Shown here: in pieces, positions 1 to 12,099 of the stretch
How the letters are laid out: each line of letters starts with the position of its first letter
Numbering within the stretch: the stretch's first letter is position 1
Source: Asterias amurensis
Taxonomy: Eukaryota > Echinodermata > Asteroidea > Forcipulatida > Asteriidae
Direction: 5' to 3'
Length of the DNA stretch: 64,000 nucleotides
Assembly: GCF_032118995.1 (NCBI RefSeq)
Contig: NC_092650.1
Coordinates: 13,638,501-13,702,500 of the forward strand
The notes under the pieces: model-generated
What the model was told of the DNA's origin: nothing
The model's database searches: none
What the model saw: the letters and a program-made list of their open reading frames with translations, nothing else
Translations under genes and position numbers: made by a program

Positions 1-25
1 CCATTTTGATTACTTTTGTCTACAG

Positions 26-3000
26 GCAGGACCATGTTTGTGATTCCATTCAGCATGGGACCCCTCGGCTCACCACTGTCAAAGATCGGTATTCAGCTGA
101 CAGACTCGATGTACGTTGTGGCCTGCATGAAGATCATGACCCGCATGGGCAAGAAGGCCCTAGCGGCCCTTGGACAGGACGACTTTGTGAGATGTCTTCA
201 TTCAGTCGGGCAACCTTTGCCCATGAAGAGTAAGTTTTAGAGAGAAAAAAAATTCAAAGGCCTGTATGCTTCGTTTCGAAGAGCAAGGGCATCAAGGCAT
301 TTTCTACCCTTGGTAATTGGCACCCTATGAGTAAATTGTAAATTTGTACAGGAGCATTTCAAGGGCACATATTAGGGCATTGAGGCAATCACCGTTCCCT
401 CCGTAAAGTATAAGGCCTACTTGAAACATGAATTCGTATCGGAGACGAGAATGCACTTCCACACAATCTCAACCACGAAACGGCTCCCTCTGAAGTGGAG
501 TAGTTTTCGAGAAATAAGTAATTTTCCACAAAATTTATTTCGAGACCTCAGGTTTAGAATTTGAGGTCTCAAAATCAAGCATCTGAGCGCACACAACTTT
601 GTGTGACAAGGGTGTTTTTCTCGCAACTTCGACGACCAATTGAACTCAAATTTCCACAGGTTTGTTATTTTATGCATATGTTGAGATACAGCAAGTGAGC
701 AGACTGGTCTTTGACAATAACCAATAGTGTCCAATGTCTTTAATGAACAGGAATATTTGTGTACGAAATTTATTTATAAGTTGCTTTTTAACCCTCTTTT
801 TTTCTCAGCAATCTGTGGTCCCCACACATACCTGTATGAATGTTACAACAGTAGGGCTGGAATTACACAAGACTTGTAGCTCATAAATCCATCTCTTTTC
901 TTGCAGCCCCCATGGTGAATAACTGGCCTTGTAATCCAGAGAAGACGTTGGTGACACACATACCAGACAGGAGGGAGATCCAGTCTTTCGGCAGCGGCTA
1001 CGGAGGAAACTCTCTCCTCGGCAAGAAATGTTTTGCACTTCGTATCGCCTCCAGGATCGCTAAAGATGAAGGATGGCTGGCCGAGCACATGCTGGTGTGT
1101 ACAACATGCATTTGTTTTCAATTCTAACAAACATGATTTCAATTAAAAATTGTGCTTAATAGACCTTTCCATTTTTGACAATCGAAGTGCGCCGGTTGGC
1201 ATTGCTGGTCGAATGTAAGCAAAAACACTCAATCGTGTTATAAAATAAAAATTGTGGGAAAATTCAACATTTTCTGTCAAGATTCATGAGCTGAAGTATC
1301 TCTTATGATTTTTTTTATTTGTGACAATCGAAGTGCGCCGGTTGGCATTGCTGGTCGAGTGTAAGCAAAAACACTCAATCGTGTTATAAAATAAAAATTG
1401 TAGGAAAATTCAACATTTTCTGTCAAGATTCATGAGCTGAAGTATCTCTTATGTTTTTTTTTATTTGTTTCCAACAACTTTAAAAACATATTTTCTAATT
1501 ATTATTTGTGTATCATTTCAACAAACTATGGCTATCCGTTTTTGATTTGCATTTTTGGCTTTCCATTGTTTTCCAACCTGGGTTGGCAAAAACTTGGGCT
1601 GCGACGTTGCATAAGAAAGGTCTTTAGACTAGCGTCTCAATGCTCGCATTAAGAAAGCATACATGTTGTTTACCAAAGTATTACATTTAACATAGACTTT
1701 ATTGCAAAAACTCGGTACGAGTGCTGTAGGCGTTGAATGAGGTGCATGCTGGTCTAGCTAGCGATCAGGTTTGAACCCTAGCTAGACCAGCATTTGATCG
1801 CTAGCTAGATAAGCATGCACCTCATGTAACAGTTAGTGTTTGAGCAATGGGTATGTGCAAAAAGTTCTATGCCAAAGAGATTTTGTCTTTTTTGTTCAGA
1901 CATTTTTGATTGAGAATTGCCAATTACAGATAATAATTATTATATCCTTTTTACAATTTCAGATCCTAGGTCTAACAAATCCCCAGGGCCACAAGAGGTA
2001 TATCGCAGCGTCTTTCCCTAGCGCCTGCGGCAAAACAAACCTAGCCATGATCACGCCCACACTACCCGGCTGGAAAGCAGAGTGTGTCGGTGACGACATC
2101 GCCTGGATGAAGTTCGACAAAGAGGGACGGCTGCGTGCTATCAACCCCGAGTATGGATTCTTCGGCGTGGCCCCTGGTACATCCGACAAGACCAATCCCA
2201 ACGCTATGAGGACCTGTGAGAGTAATACAGTGTTTACAAATGTTGCCGAGAGGAGCGATGGAGGTTTCTTCTGGGAAGGACTGGAGAAAGAAATACCCAA
2301 GGTAAATTTCATAACTTACTCTTCTAATTCTTCTGGAATGACTTACTTCTAAGGGATACTCAGAAGTGGCGTCTACTAGAGTTTGCAGATCTGCAAATAT
2401 CATTTATAATGAGAAGATTGTGAAGATTGTTATTCTTAATAAAACATACCCTGTATAACAAAGAGATATCCTGAGATATTATTTCACTATTACTATGACG
2501 TCACACGGCTCAAATATCTGACCTACAAGATGTCGTCTGTGCGTGTGTGTGTGTGCGCATGTGCCGTAGAAATCAAACCTGGATGTTGCGTGCTGGGTGC
2601 TTCGATGATGTACGCGCTTGGACGCTCATACGGTTTGCCCTACAAGGTGGCAACTTTTCAAAGCAAAAAGGGTTTATTCAATACGGTCTATAGTGACGTC
2701 GCAGTTTGATTTAACCCCAACCACCCACAACCCACTAAACTGTATGATTTGTTTGATTCTGCTGGACCACCCAACTGTACAGTACAATGGTTGTACGTAG
2801 GGCTTAACATTCTCCATAACGTCCTTTAATATTGTCTGTTTCTTAAATTGTGGCATAAGGAGGTTAATCCATCAGTGGTGCTACTATTTGTTTTTTCTTT
2901 AATATGTGTATGTATGGTTTCTTGATCGTTCTTATAATGGTACTTTGCATATTTGTACCTGTGAAATTAATAAATGAACAAATGAAATAAAAAAATTGAA

Positions 3001-6000
3001 CCATTGATGGCATGAAGAGGACGAACAGCTATATTTCCTCAATGCTATTGTTTGTTTAACCATTGTTATTATTCATAAAGATACTTTGATATCAATTGCA
3101 ATGTTATTGTCAAAAAGTTGTTTGATTTCAAACTAGCCATTGTTGTTTTTTGAAAAGTGAGTTCTTTTGGCGTGTGTAGTGACCAATATCAAAATTAAGT
3201 TTTTTTAATAAAGTTAAATTGAGTTTGTTTAGATAAGATGTAGGAAATAAAACTTCAGATTAGAAAACTTCAAGTAGGGACTCTAAACTCAATTCACTAT
3301 AAGGTTAATCATGTTCCAGGGCCGTATCAGACCCCTTGCAGAATGCACCCCATAAGAAAGCGCGTTGACCTTCGGGGTTAATTCCTTTGTGCAAAAATTG
3401 GACTCCCGAACTGGCGGACAAATAGGCGCTGCGCACTGTGCAAGGGGTCAGTAGGCAAATGGAAAATGTTAAAAACATGAATAGGTAAAAGAAGTAAGCT
3501 TGGGCGATTATTACGATATTATCGAATATCGCGATATTAATTTGGACACGATTTCGATATCGAATGGATTTGGTTTTAATCGAAATATCGATATATCGCG
3601 ATATATCGCAATATATCGCGATAATCGCGATATATCGATATATCGATTAAACATCGCGATGTATTTGCTAGCTGATACCCCATAGGTTTGGAGTAAAACC
3701 AGAAGAATAGGTCATTAGAACACCTCTCTTATACTAGGACTGTCTCTTCTACAACTTTCACTTGGAGTTTCAAGACTGATGATGTCAAATTTCATTAGTC
3801 GCGATTATATCGAATATCGCGATATATTGTCGGCGATATATCGTGAATAAAATAAATCGATATCGCCCAAGCTTAAAAAGAAGGCAAATATAAATGGTGC
3901 AAATTAGTCCAGTTTGGTTACTTCATTTATTTTGGACAGGCTTAACATGCACTCTCACATAATTAATCATTTTTAAGCTTAATAATAATACCTACATGCA
4001 ATATTTAGTACGCTCTCCATAATACACTGTATCACAATGTTTACACAAAATAATAATACACAACATACAACTGAAATTTCATCAGAAAAGGTACATACAC
4101 AATATTTGAAAGGAATATGGAAAATAAAAGGGTTTAAGTTAACTGAAAGGGAAGAGGTATGTTTTCGAGACTTTAATTGGTCTGTGGAATTATCTTAACT
4201 TTTTTTTCTTCAAATCTCTGTCTCCTAGGATGTGTCGATTACATCATGGTTAGGTCAAGAGAATTGGACGAAAGAGAGCGGTAAGCCAGCTGCCCATCCC
4301 AACTCTCGATTCTGTACCCCGGCGTCTCAGTGCCCCAATCTTGACCCTGCCTGGGAGGATCCAGAGGGCGTGCCCATCGATGCAATTGTGTTTGGCGGAA
4401 GGAGACCCAAAGGTAAGAAAGTGAAACACAGGACTTTCATTTCTTTTCATTTCATTTGCCAGCAAACATGAAAAACACAAACCATTTACAGCTGACATTC
4501 CCAGATGGTCATATACAATAGGGGAATGGTAAAAGTCTCTGAGTGCAAGCACTAAAAGCTGACACATGCTTGGCAGCTGTTAATGGAATTCACTACAATG
4601 TATTAAACAATTGCACATCAAAGATTTACAGGTAAAAGCAATACAATGGTTGTAAAAAAAAAAAAAAAAAAAATATGTAAAAACACTAGCAAATTACTGA
4701 GAAACCTGGCCTGGCCGTAGGCAGATACAAGGATTGTGTAGGAAACGGTGACGAAACAATCGAAACGCACAGATTTGTACGCGCGGTGCACGGGATTGGC
4801 CAATGAACAACCTCCTTTTCACCTCTAGGTGAGGGCACCCTACTGAAATGATGTCAGGTGCATAAGGTCAGAAAGTCACTTTCAAAGTGGCTGACCTTTT
4901 GGTTAACCCTTTAGCCCGCATAACGCCCGGAGGCGCCCTGCGTATGACCGCGTATACCGCCCGCACGCGCCCGCGCAGTTTGACATGGTTTAATTTGAGT
5001 TATACACATGCGATTACAACGCAGCAAACAGCCGTAGATAGAGCGCGATCTCAAGATGACAACAGTCTAAAAATAGCACAAGGTCCACATAAGAAAAAAT
5101 GACGTAAGGTTCAAAGGTCGAAAGTCATTTCACAATCAAACAACGCATGTATGAGTGGGTGCTTTTTCTCTGTGTGGAGCCGTACGTTTTCTCTGTGTAG
5201 CCGGACCGTATAGGGGATGTACCACGTACTACGCGCGCACGTACACAGTAATGACAGTCAAACTTTCTGGTGTTTTTACACACGGAATACCGCAATTTGA
5301 AAGGATTTTACAAAAGATTTTAGGTACAGACGGTATCTGTTGATAATAGAGGCATTCATTTTCATTTCTCAAGGTATGTTGTGATTATTTTCAACCACTT
5401 TTTGAAGCTTTGTTTTCCTGTCGGACGACAGTAAACTTGAGAAAACTTGTGTGCACAACTTTCCATGTAAACAAACCTTCACTTGATACGCAAACAAAGT
5501 TTTCAATTTTTTGTTGATCTCTCTTGTGTTTCCAACTTGAAATCTTGAATTTTGTGAGACAAACAAAGCAACTGTGACAATCATCCGAAAGATAATTTCA
5601 TCCTCAACAAAATAAACCCAACTTGTAACACAAGAAAATAATCACACCGACAGTTATCCGACGATTTCTGGATGGGACCGGAAATCGATTGAATATTCCT
5701 GGCGCACTAAGGAGCGTGTGACATTATGTTTAATGTTGCGTGCGTGCTAAAGGGTTAAGCATGAATTGTACATTGGACCAACGGCCTGAGGTCTCATTTC
5801 GATAAGCGTAAGACTTCCAGTCCATTCACTGCAGTTAAGTATTCAGTGCAATTATGTACTACCTGAGTAAATATTGATGCTATTTTTAAGATGAGATAAA
5901 TTCTCTTTAGTTTGATTTTAGCGATCCCATCTTATTATTTGGTGGTACATTTTTTTTACTCCAGGTGTCCCTCTTGTCTACGAGGCATTTGACTGGAAAC

Positions 6001-6781
6001 ATGGTGTCTTTATTGCTGCTGCTATGAGGTCAGAGACCACAGCTGCTGCAGAGTTCAAAGGTGAGAGGTCACAAAGGGTCAACTGTCTTACGATGGTAAC
6101 CAGCTAGCATTATAAACTCTCCTTATGATTTGATAGATGTTAAACCTCAGGGACAAAGAATATTCGTTTTTGTTTTACCCACAAACACCGATGTGCGTTA
6201 GCTCTGTATACTCGGTACTTTCCCGAGTTCTGTGAAAGAATCTCCTTATGATGTTCACCGATATAATATGATTCTGTAAGATTGTAAACTCTGACATTTT
6301 TTTTCAAATTTGTTTTTTTTCAGGCAAAGCTATTATGCATGATCCCTTTGCTATGCGTCCATTCTTCGGCTATAATGTTGGTCACTACTTCCAGCACTGG
6401 TTGGACTTCCAGCAAAAGCCAGGTCTTCAACTCCCAAAGATGTTCCACGTCAACTGGTTCCGTACCAGTGAGCAAGGCAAGTTCCTGTGGCCAGGATTTG
6501 GCGAGAACACAAGAGTGCTCGACTGGATCCTGAAGCGCTGTGATGGGGAAGATGTTGCGCAGAATTCCGCGATCGGACTCGTACCCAAGGAGGGCTCCCT
6601 CAATGTTGACGGCTTGGATGGACCACTTGACATGAAAGCGCTTTTCAACATCCCCAAGGATTTCTGGATGGAAGAAGTTCAGGAGATCAGGAAGTACTTC
6701 GAAGACCAAATCAACGACGATTTGCCCAAGGACATTAGCAATGAGCTCAACTCATTAGAAGATCGTATTAAAGCAATGTAA
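26..6781 (+). CDS. PEPCK: Phosphoenolpyruvate carboxykinase (GTP), 3' six exons, 5' end outside window
   Basis: Catalyses oxaloacetate + GTP to phosphoenolpyruvate + CO2 + GDP, the committing step of gluconeogenesis. Coding exons by GT/AG and frame: 26-229, 907-1094, 1963-2301, 4229-4412, 5965-6060, 6324-6781 (stop TAA 6779-6781). Joined, they give about 489 residues. The family is usually about 620 aa, so roughly the first 130 residues lie upstream. Visible motifs: [20 protein letters not shown] at the window start; substrate-binding [15 protein letters not shown] (exon 907-1094); the P-loop with the reactive cysteine FPSACGKTN (2014-2040); the kinase-2/metal site [27 protein letters not shown]; and the nucleotide-pocket stretch [15 protein letters not shown] in the last exon. 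All exon joins keep frame (phases 1,1,0,0,1,1). Introns carry an A element, a 146-bp tandem repeat, a hAT-like element and a piggyBac-like element. No targeting sequence is visible, so cytosolic versus mitochondrial form cannot be decided. Confidence 0.97.
459..742 (-). mobile_element. Family A TTAA element, 5'-truncated, in a PEPCK intron
   Basis: Matches the dispersed family A (ends AGGCAGTGGACAC; internal block of about 14 bp around CACAACTTTGTGTGACAAGGG) in the minus orientation. The right end reads ACCAATAGTGTCCAATGTCTTTAA. The left end is lost. Confidence 0.75.
1177..1468. repeat. Two-copy tandem repeat, period 146 bp
   Basis: GACAATCGAAGTGCGCCGG occurs at 1177 and 1323, and the following ~145 bp are almost identical (differences such as GTCGAA/GTCGAG). 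This is a recent tandem duplication inside the intron 1095-1962 of PEPCK. Confidence 0.9.
1735..1826. repeat. Imperfect inverted repeat (hairpin) in a PEPCK intron
   Basis: Left arm about 1737-1768 (ATGAGGTGCATGCTGG, CTAGCTAGCGATCA) pairs with right arm about 1794-1825 (TGATCGCTAGCTAG, GCATGCACCTCAT). A second CTAGCTAGACCAGCAT copy sits in the loop. Probably a small foldback element. Confidence 0.8.
2302..3486. other. PEPCK intron sequence without recognised content
   Basis: AT-rich intron sequence with a short TG-rich tract near 2540. No coding exon or repeat family was recognised up to the hAT-like element at 3495. Confidence 0.5.
3495..3875. mobile_element. hAT-like non-autonomous element with perfect 8-bp target duplication
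   Basis: Terminal inverted repeats TAAGCTTGGGCGAT (3495-3508) and ATCGCCCAAGCTTA (3862-3875). Both sides are flanked by AAAAGAAG (3487-3494 and 3876-3883). An 8-bp target-site duplication is the hallmark of hAT transposons. The interior is built of ATCGATA/CGCGATAT repeats and holds no transposase. Confidence 0.85.
4903..5758. mobile_element. piggyBac-like non-autonomous element, TTAA target
   Basis: Left end TTAA then CCCTTTAGCCCGCA (4903-4920); right end TGCGTGCGTGCTAAAGGG then TTAA (5737-5758). TTAA duplication with ends starting CCC is typical of piggyBac elements. About 850 bp, no transposase ORF seen. It lies in the PEPCK intron 4413-5964, which explains that intron's locally GC-rich left part. 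Confidence 0.7.
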
Positions 6782-7420
6782 ATACATTAAGTTCTTTATA
6801 TTCCACATTGGAAAAATGCAAGAGTTGTTGAAAAATGACTTTTTTGAACAGCTATCACAGGGCAATTGCACGGTTTCTCATGTCACATCGGCCAAAATTA
6901 TCAGAAATATGACTTTCTCAATGTTTTTTGTGTGATTTGGCATATATGAAAATTAGTTATTATTGAAAATTTTAGTAGGTAATCACATCAACTCGTTTAC
7001 AAAACCAGGTTTTTTGATACTTGTGTCCAATGTCATGTTAGTCACTGTGGAGTTATCCAATACACTGCAGAAAAGCAGTCCGAGGCTCGCTTTCAGAAAT
7101 CACTAAGGCTCATCTTAAGATTCATTCTTATTATTGCCATTGTGATAATTTGGATTGTAACATCACACTTTGCAATTAATAGTGATACACAGTGAAGATG
7201 AGTATTAACACTTGGGGAAATCGGCCCCTGGAATGTAGTGTTGTATAAATAACCTGGACGTCTAGAGGCATGCTATGCGAGGGCACCTAGGCCAAACGCC
7301 AGCACAATGACTACCATGCCAAGTTCCGCAAGGACTATCGTCCCTACAGCTGGACTAAGTTAGCCCAAACCCTGTTTAGTTGACTACGCTATTTAAACCT
7401 TTTGGTAATGGCCTACCAGC
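6782..7420 (+). other. PEPCK 3' flank, probable 3' UTR
   Basis: Unique-looking AT-rich sequence directly after the PEPCK stop. No clear AATAAA signal was found close by; an ATCAATAAAA occurs near 9800. The transcript end is undetermined. Confidence 0.35.
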
Positions 7421-7960
7421 CATAGTTGCATCGCTGGTTTTCAATAAGGGAATCAATGTGTGTTGAAGAGGTTTTCAACTTGTGGTTTAATCCCAACGAG
7501 GCCTGGTTCTTGATAATTTTACGGAATGATGATTACCGAATCACTATGATTCCCATTCATAAATACGTTTTCGGTCAAAAAACTTCAACACTTTTGGTCA
7601 ATAGTAAAGTAAATGCAAAAATTATAATTGTTCAATGATTTCTTTCAACACAACACCCCTCCAGCTAATGAAATGGTAAGGCCCTCCGCCGCCCTCGGGT
7701 AAACAACTCCTTATAAGGGAATGCTGTGTGCATCGCGTGATGTGGCACAACTGTCCTGGCCGTTGCTCTTAACCAATAGGAATGGAGAAAGTTCGCCCAT
7801 GTGTCACGCCCATGTTTCAAAACTTTTTTACTGGTCATAAACAAAGGTTTCTACACACCCACGTGACGCGCTCTCCACCAATAGTAATAGCGAAACTGTC
7901 TGAGGTATTTATGAATATCCATTTTCATAGCACAGTGAAGAGTGGACCAGTTATAAAAAA
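7421..7960. repeat. Dispersed repeat H (hairpin plus conserved flank), copy 1
   Basis: Contains GAATCAATGTGTGTTGAAGA and the GAGGCCTGGTTCTTGATAAT block seen in inverted orientation at 22.5 kb and 40.8 kb, followed by a shared flank (CAACACAACACCCCTCCAGC; CCCACGTGACGCGCTC) also present near 22.7-23.0, 24.85 and 40.4 kb. The inner palindrome is reduced in this copy. Confidence 0.65.
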
Positions 7961-8224
7961 CTTTTAACGTCCGTTGAAGTCGCCGGTCAAGTTGACATGA
8001 CACGACTACAGTCGTTTGCACTATAACTCCTGCGCGCATGCCCTACATAAGTCACTTAACAACCACTAGTGAGCCATTAGTCCTTGAACGAACTTGACTC
8101 TTAGTGTCACTTCGAGGTCTGGAACAAATTTCATGGCTCTGCTTACTGAGTAATTGTGTGCTTACGGTCGCCGTTCTCTGGCAAAATGTCTGCCCTAGCT
8201 ATTGTAGCCAAGAGTGTTTACTTA

Positions 8225-8570
8225 TGTGAAGTACACATACACTGGTGGCATGGTTGGCTTGTGGGTAAAGCGCTTCCCTCTCACCAAGGTGACCCTGGTT
8301 CGATACCCGGCCAGGGCCATATGTGAGTTGAGTTGTGCGTTGGTTCTCTGCTGTGCCACGAGGGTTTTCCAGACCATCCGGTTTTCCTCCCTCGGGAAAA
8401 ATCAAACACTTTCGATCTTGGCTGTGCTCCGTGGTCATATTGGGTTGATGTGGCTGGCAGCTGAATGCGCCCTTGAATGCCCGCTTCTCGAACACGTTGT
8501 AGCAGCGTCCTTCGCAATTCAGCTCTTGGCTGCGATTAAGGATGATTAGCCTCCCAAATTATTATAAGAA
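8225..8570 (+). mobile_element. tRNA-Glu-like SINE
   Basis: The head resembles tRNA-Glu with a CTC anticodon context (CCTCTCACCAAGG) and a B box GGTTCGATACCCGGCC. It is followed by about 220 bp of unrelated body and an AT-rich TTATTAT end. The head does not make a clean cloverleaf, and the attached tail marks it as a retroposon rather than a tRNA gene. Confidence 0.65.
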
Positions 8571-9019
8571 AATGTTCCTGTTATTAATTTAATGATACAT
8601 GCTTACACTAAAGCATAATTGAACAAAAGGAGCTTGGTAAAAATATCCATGAAGCTGTATGAAGTAATAATGTGGATGTTTATGATGCAGGATTAGTGTA
8701 TATCGAAAGATAAAATTGATTTATTTTTTAAATCATAGTAGACAAACTTTGAGTGGCGTGTCACTGAACAATTTTGTTTTCTTGTTATTAAAAATGTGTT
8801 TAATTGAAAGCTTTGTACATTTGAGTTAATTTTTACAAGTTGATCACTTTATTATGCGTATATGTTTCTGTCTCCTGCAAATTTATATGAAAGAAAAACA
8901 ATAAATGGTGGTATGATACTGTTTTTGTTTATAGATAAGGACATACAGACTGCCTTGTTAATGGGTTGCTTGATGTCGACAGGATTTGAATTGCATTTCA
9001 TCAACTGTTTGACATGAAC

Positions 9020-9311
9020 CATAGAGTTATATTTAAGAACTAGAGGGCGCACGAGTGATGCTTCTTGCACAAAGGCGACGGGACCGCAAGGAAACACGTG
9101 CGCGCCATTATGTACGCACGTTGAATATGAAACATGATGGAGTTTGTGTTTATTGAACACTACGCAATGCTGATGTGTTCAACTTACAAACTGGCCACAC
9201 AAACACACGCTTTGGGATGCCAGTTTTGTCAACTTAGAAAATGGCCGCTTGCGCGCATGCCTGAGCGTGTATATAAGCCAGTTTGCCCTCTAGTTCTTAT
9301 ATAACTCTATG
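9020..9311. mobile_element. hAT-like MITE with perfect 8-bp target duplication
   Basis: Ends CATAGAGTTATAT..AAGAACTAGAGGGC and GCCCTCTAGTTCTTATATAA..CTCTATG are inverted repeats. Flanks are ACATGAAC on both sides (9012-9019, 9312-9319). Length 292 bp, no coding capacity. Confidence 0.88.
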
Positions 9312-9420
9312 ACATGAACAGATACTGGGCAATCCATCAACTGTATGTTTTGGGCAATCCATCAACTGTATGTTTTGAACAATCACTTGGGTAACATGAC
9401 ATCATGTCCTAAAACTGCCT

Positions 9421-9609
9421 AAAGCCCAGTTCAATCTTCCTCCCAATGCGAAGCGAATTTGACGTTAGTTTGACGTCACAACTTTGTTTTCGCAGGGAAT
9501 GTTTCGCAATAGTTGAGGAGCACAGCTGCTCAACTGCTGGGAATTATTCGTCGCGAATATGTGACGTCAACATTCGTATCATTATCGCAGGAAGTGTGAA
9601 CCGGGCTTA
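9421..9609. mobile_element. Short inverted-repeat element of unassigned class
   Basis: Imperfect terminal inverted repeat AAGCCCAGTTCAATCTTCC / GGAAGTGTGAACCGGGCTT. Inner half-sites TGACGTCA and TTCGC/GCGAA are mirrored. About 190 bp; the target duplication is unclear. Confidence 0.55.
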
Positions 9610-9950
9610 ATACAAAAAAAGGAGCATTGTTTATTCCTGGTAAAATGAAATGTCCGAAATTTTCACTAAATGTTTGTGTGTTTTAGGGAAAAAAAAGATT
9701 TAATGAGTGAAGATGGTGGATTGAAATAGTCAAAATCATAGTGTATAATTTACAGTGGTGGTGTTTTTATGGGGCAAATTGTATATTTATTTTAGTCTAA
9801 TCAATAAAATATATTTATGTAGGAAAAAAAGGACTTAAAAACTTTGTGTTATTTCATATTTTAAGTATCTCAGTATAAACGTGTATTACTTTCTTTCACC
9901 TTTCTTGTATTTTGTTAAACGCAGTTATGAAAATATCATTTCAAACACTT

Positions 9951-10345
9951 AAAGGAACACGTTGCCTTGGATTGGTCGAGTTGGTCTTTGAAAAGCATTT
10001 GTAACCGTTTGCTATGAAATGCATATGATTGGAAAAATGTTGTAAAAGTAGAAATACAATGATCCACACAAACATGCCTCGAAATTGCACGATTTTCCTT
10101 TTACCTCGTCAACTAACCCGGTCGGCCATTTATATGGGAATCAAGTTTTTGACTCCCATAAATGGCCGACCGTGGTAGTTTGCAAGTATAAGGAAAACCA
10201 CGCAATTTCGAGGCAAATTTGTGTGGATCATTGTATTCTACTTTTAAAACATCTTTCCAATCACATGCATTTTTATAACAAACGGTTACAAACGCTTTTT
10301 CTAGACCAACTCGTCCGATCGGTGCAAAAATGTAGGGTAGCAGAT
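9951..10345. mobile_element. Family D TTAA palindromic element
   Basis: Starts AAAGGAACACGTTGCCTTGG. It has the family D central palindrome (GGTCGGCCATTTATATGGGA mirrored by CCCATAAATGGCCGACC near 10155) and the mirrored CCAACTCGTCCGATC arm. The right terminus is lost after about 10325. Confidence 0.8.
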
Positions 10346-10897
10346 TGTATGGTTTGAATCAATCTACTTGCAACTGAAATTTGTTCATATTTTAGTTTGA
10401 ATTTCGGTTAGGTTTTGACAAAAATACGTCTGCATAAATAGGTGCATAGCTGTTATGTGTGATAGATTCAAAGATAAGGTACACGCTTCCCCCAGCTTGT
10501 CGGAGTGTACCACATTTTGACTCGAGACGGTGGCAGCAGTTTTGGCAACATTACCTGGTGCAAACTCTACCTTATCTTGATTCAGAAATAATATGTTAGC
10601 GTAAACAGTAGAAGCGCTGTTGCACAAAAGCTGTACCATATATTGATTCATATTGAACCAGTGGAGGCAGTTTTGCCTACATTAGTAATTCTGTACCATG
10701 CAAACCAGTTTTGCCTACATTAGCAATGCTGTACCATATATTGATTCAAAGAGTAAGCGGACCAGTGGGGGCTTTTTGAGCTTCATTACATTAGCAAAGA
10801 TATTACAGTAAGCAAACTAGTTGGGCAGTTTTGCAACATGGTGCATTTTTTTATATTATTCCTTTGTCACTGTTTGTTTTGATTTTAACTTGAAATG
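10346..10897. repeat. Short degenerate direct repeats
   Basis: CTGTACCATATATTGATTCA occurs near 10632 and 10730, and TTTTGCCTACATTAG occurs twice between them. Otherwise no recognised content. Confidence 0.5.
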
Positions 10898-11273
10898 TTA
10901 AAGGAGCGTTACAGAATTAAGAAACAAAAATCGCAAAGATCACAGATTTACATGAAACTAACAAGGTCTAATGATGATGATAGTAGAAAACATCCCTTGA
11001 TATATTTCTGTCTGAAATGTCATATTTGATGAGAAATAAACAATCTAACTTCGCGTATGGAGTTTATCGCTCAGTGAGCGTTTTATTCATTTTTATGTTG
11101 GCATCGATGCAACGCAAAATTTGTAATTGGTTTTTCACTCTCTCGTAACCCAGATGGCCGATTGTTCTCAAACTTCTACAGGTTTGTCAGTTTATGGCGG
11201 ATTACATAAAGTGCTTAGACTGCCAGCAACTATTTTGTTAGCAAAAACCAATTCTGTAATGTTCCTTTGTGAA
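10898..11273. mobile_element. Family K TTAA element
   Basis: TTAA then AGGAGCGTTACAGAATT at the left; AATTCTGTAATGTTCCTTT then TGAA (probably mutated TTAA) at the right. It directly abuts a family A copy, so the two share a target site. Confidence 0.7.
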
Positions 11274-11607
11274 GGCAGTGGACACTATTGGTAATTGTCA
11301 AAGACCAGACTTCTCACTTGGTGTTTCTCAACATATATGCATAAAATAACAAACCTGTGAAAATTTGAGCTCAATTGGTCATCGATGTTGCGAGATAGTA
11401 ATGAAAAAAAAAAGCACCCTTGTCACACAAATTCTAAATCCGAGGTCTCAAAATCAAATTCGTGGAAAATTACTTCTTTCTCGAAAACTACGTCACTTCA
11501 GAGGGAGCCATTTCTCACAATGTTTTATACTATCAACCTCTCCACCAAGTAAGGTTTCTTGCTAATAACTATTTTGAGTAACTACCAATAGTGTCCACTG
11601 CCTTTAA
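11270..11607 (+). mobile_element. Family A TTAA element
   Basis: Left end GGCAGTGGACACTATTGG, right end ACCAATAGTGTCCACTGCC then TTTAA. The body has the usual CACCCTTGTCACAC block and TCAGAGGGAGCC block, with a small internal deletion. Confidence 0.88.
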
Positions 11608-11807
11608 AGGATAACTAAAATGTGCCAATCTCTAGTCATAGATGATCAAGGTCATTTGTTAATGCCACATAATGCAATTGAAGTATCATGAGTAGTTTGA
11701 AATAGTTAGGCAAGATTTGGTTGAAGAACCCACCTCGATCCAGTTATATGTAAATAGGTATTGCATTAACAACTTGTAAAGACTTTTTTGGAGATATTGA
11801 AAACTTA

Positions 11808-11870
11808 AGGCTATAGTCCTAAGTTGAGGATAAGACTAGTCTTAACTATTGTGAAATCCACCCTTGGGAA
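11808..11870. mobile_element. Family F fragment (TAAGACTAGTCTTAACT)
   Basis: Shares GATAAGACTAGTCTTAACT and GTGAAATCCACCC with copies at 15.3, 42.3-42.7, 45.0 and 47.3 kb. Only one arm remains. Confidence 0.55.
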
Positions 11871-12099
11871 TTTATTAGAAAATATACTATATAAACTATC
11901 ACAAGCTCCGTTTTACGCTATGTATTATAATATAAGACTGTACGCACAAGTGCTGCACGCCAAGCTGCCATTGCATTGCTGTGGTGCTGGCAGTTTAGGT
12001 TTTGTACACGACATGGAAATTGAGTGTCTTACTCAATGATTCTAAACACAATTTACTTCATTCAGACGGTGTGGCAATTTAACAGGTTTTTCTTCATTT

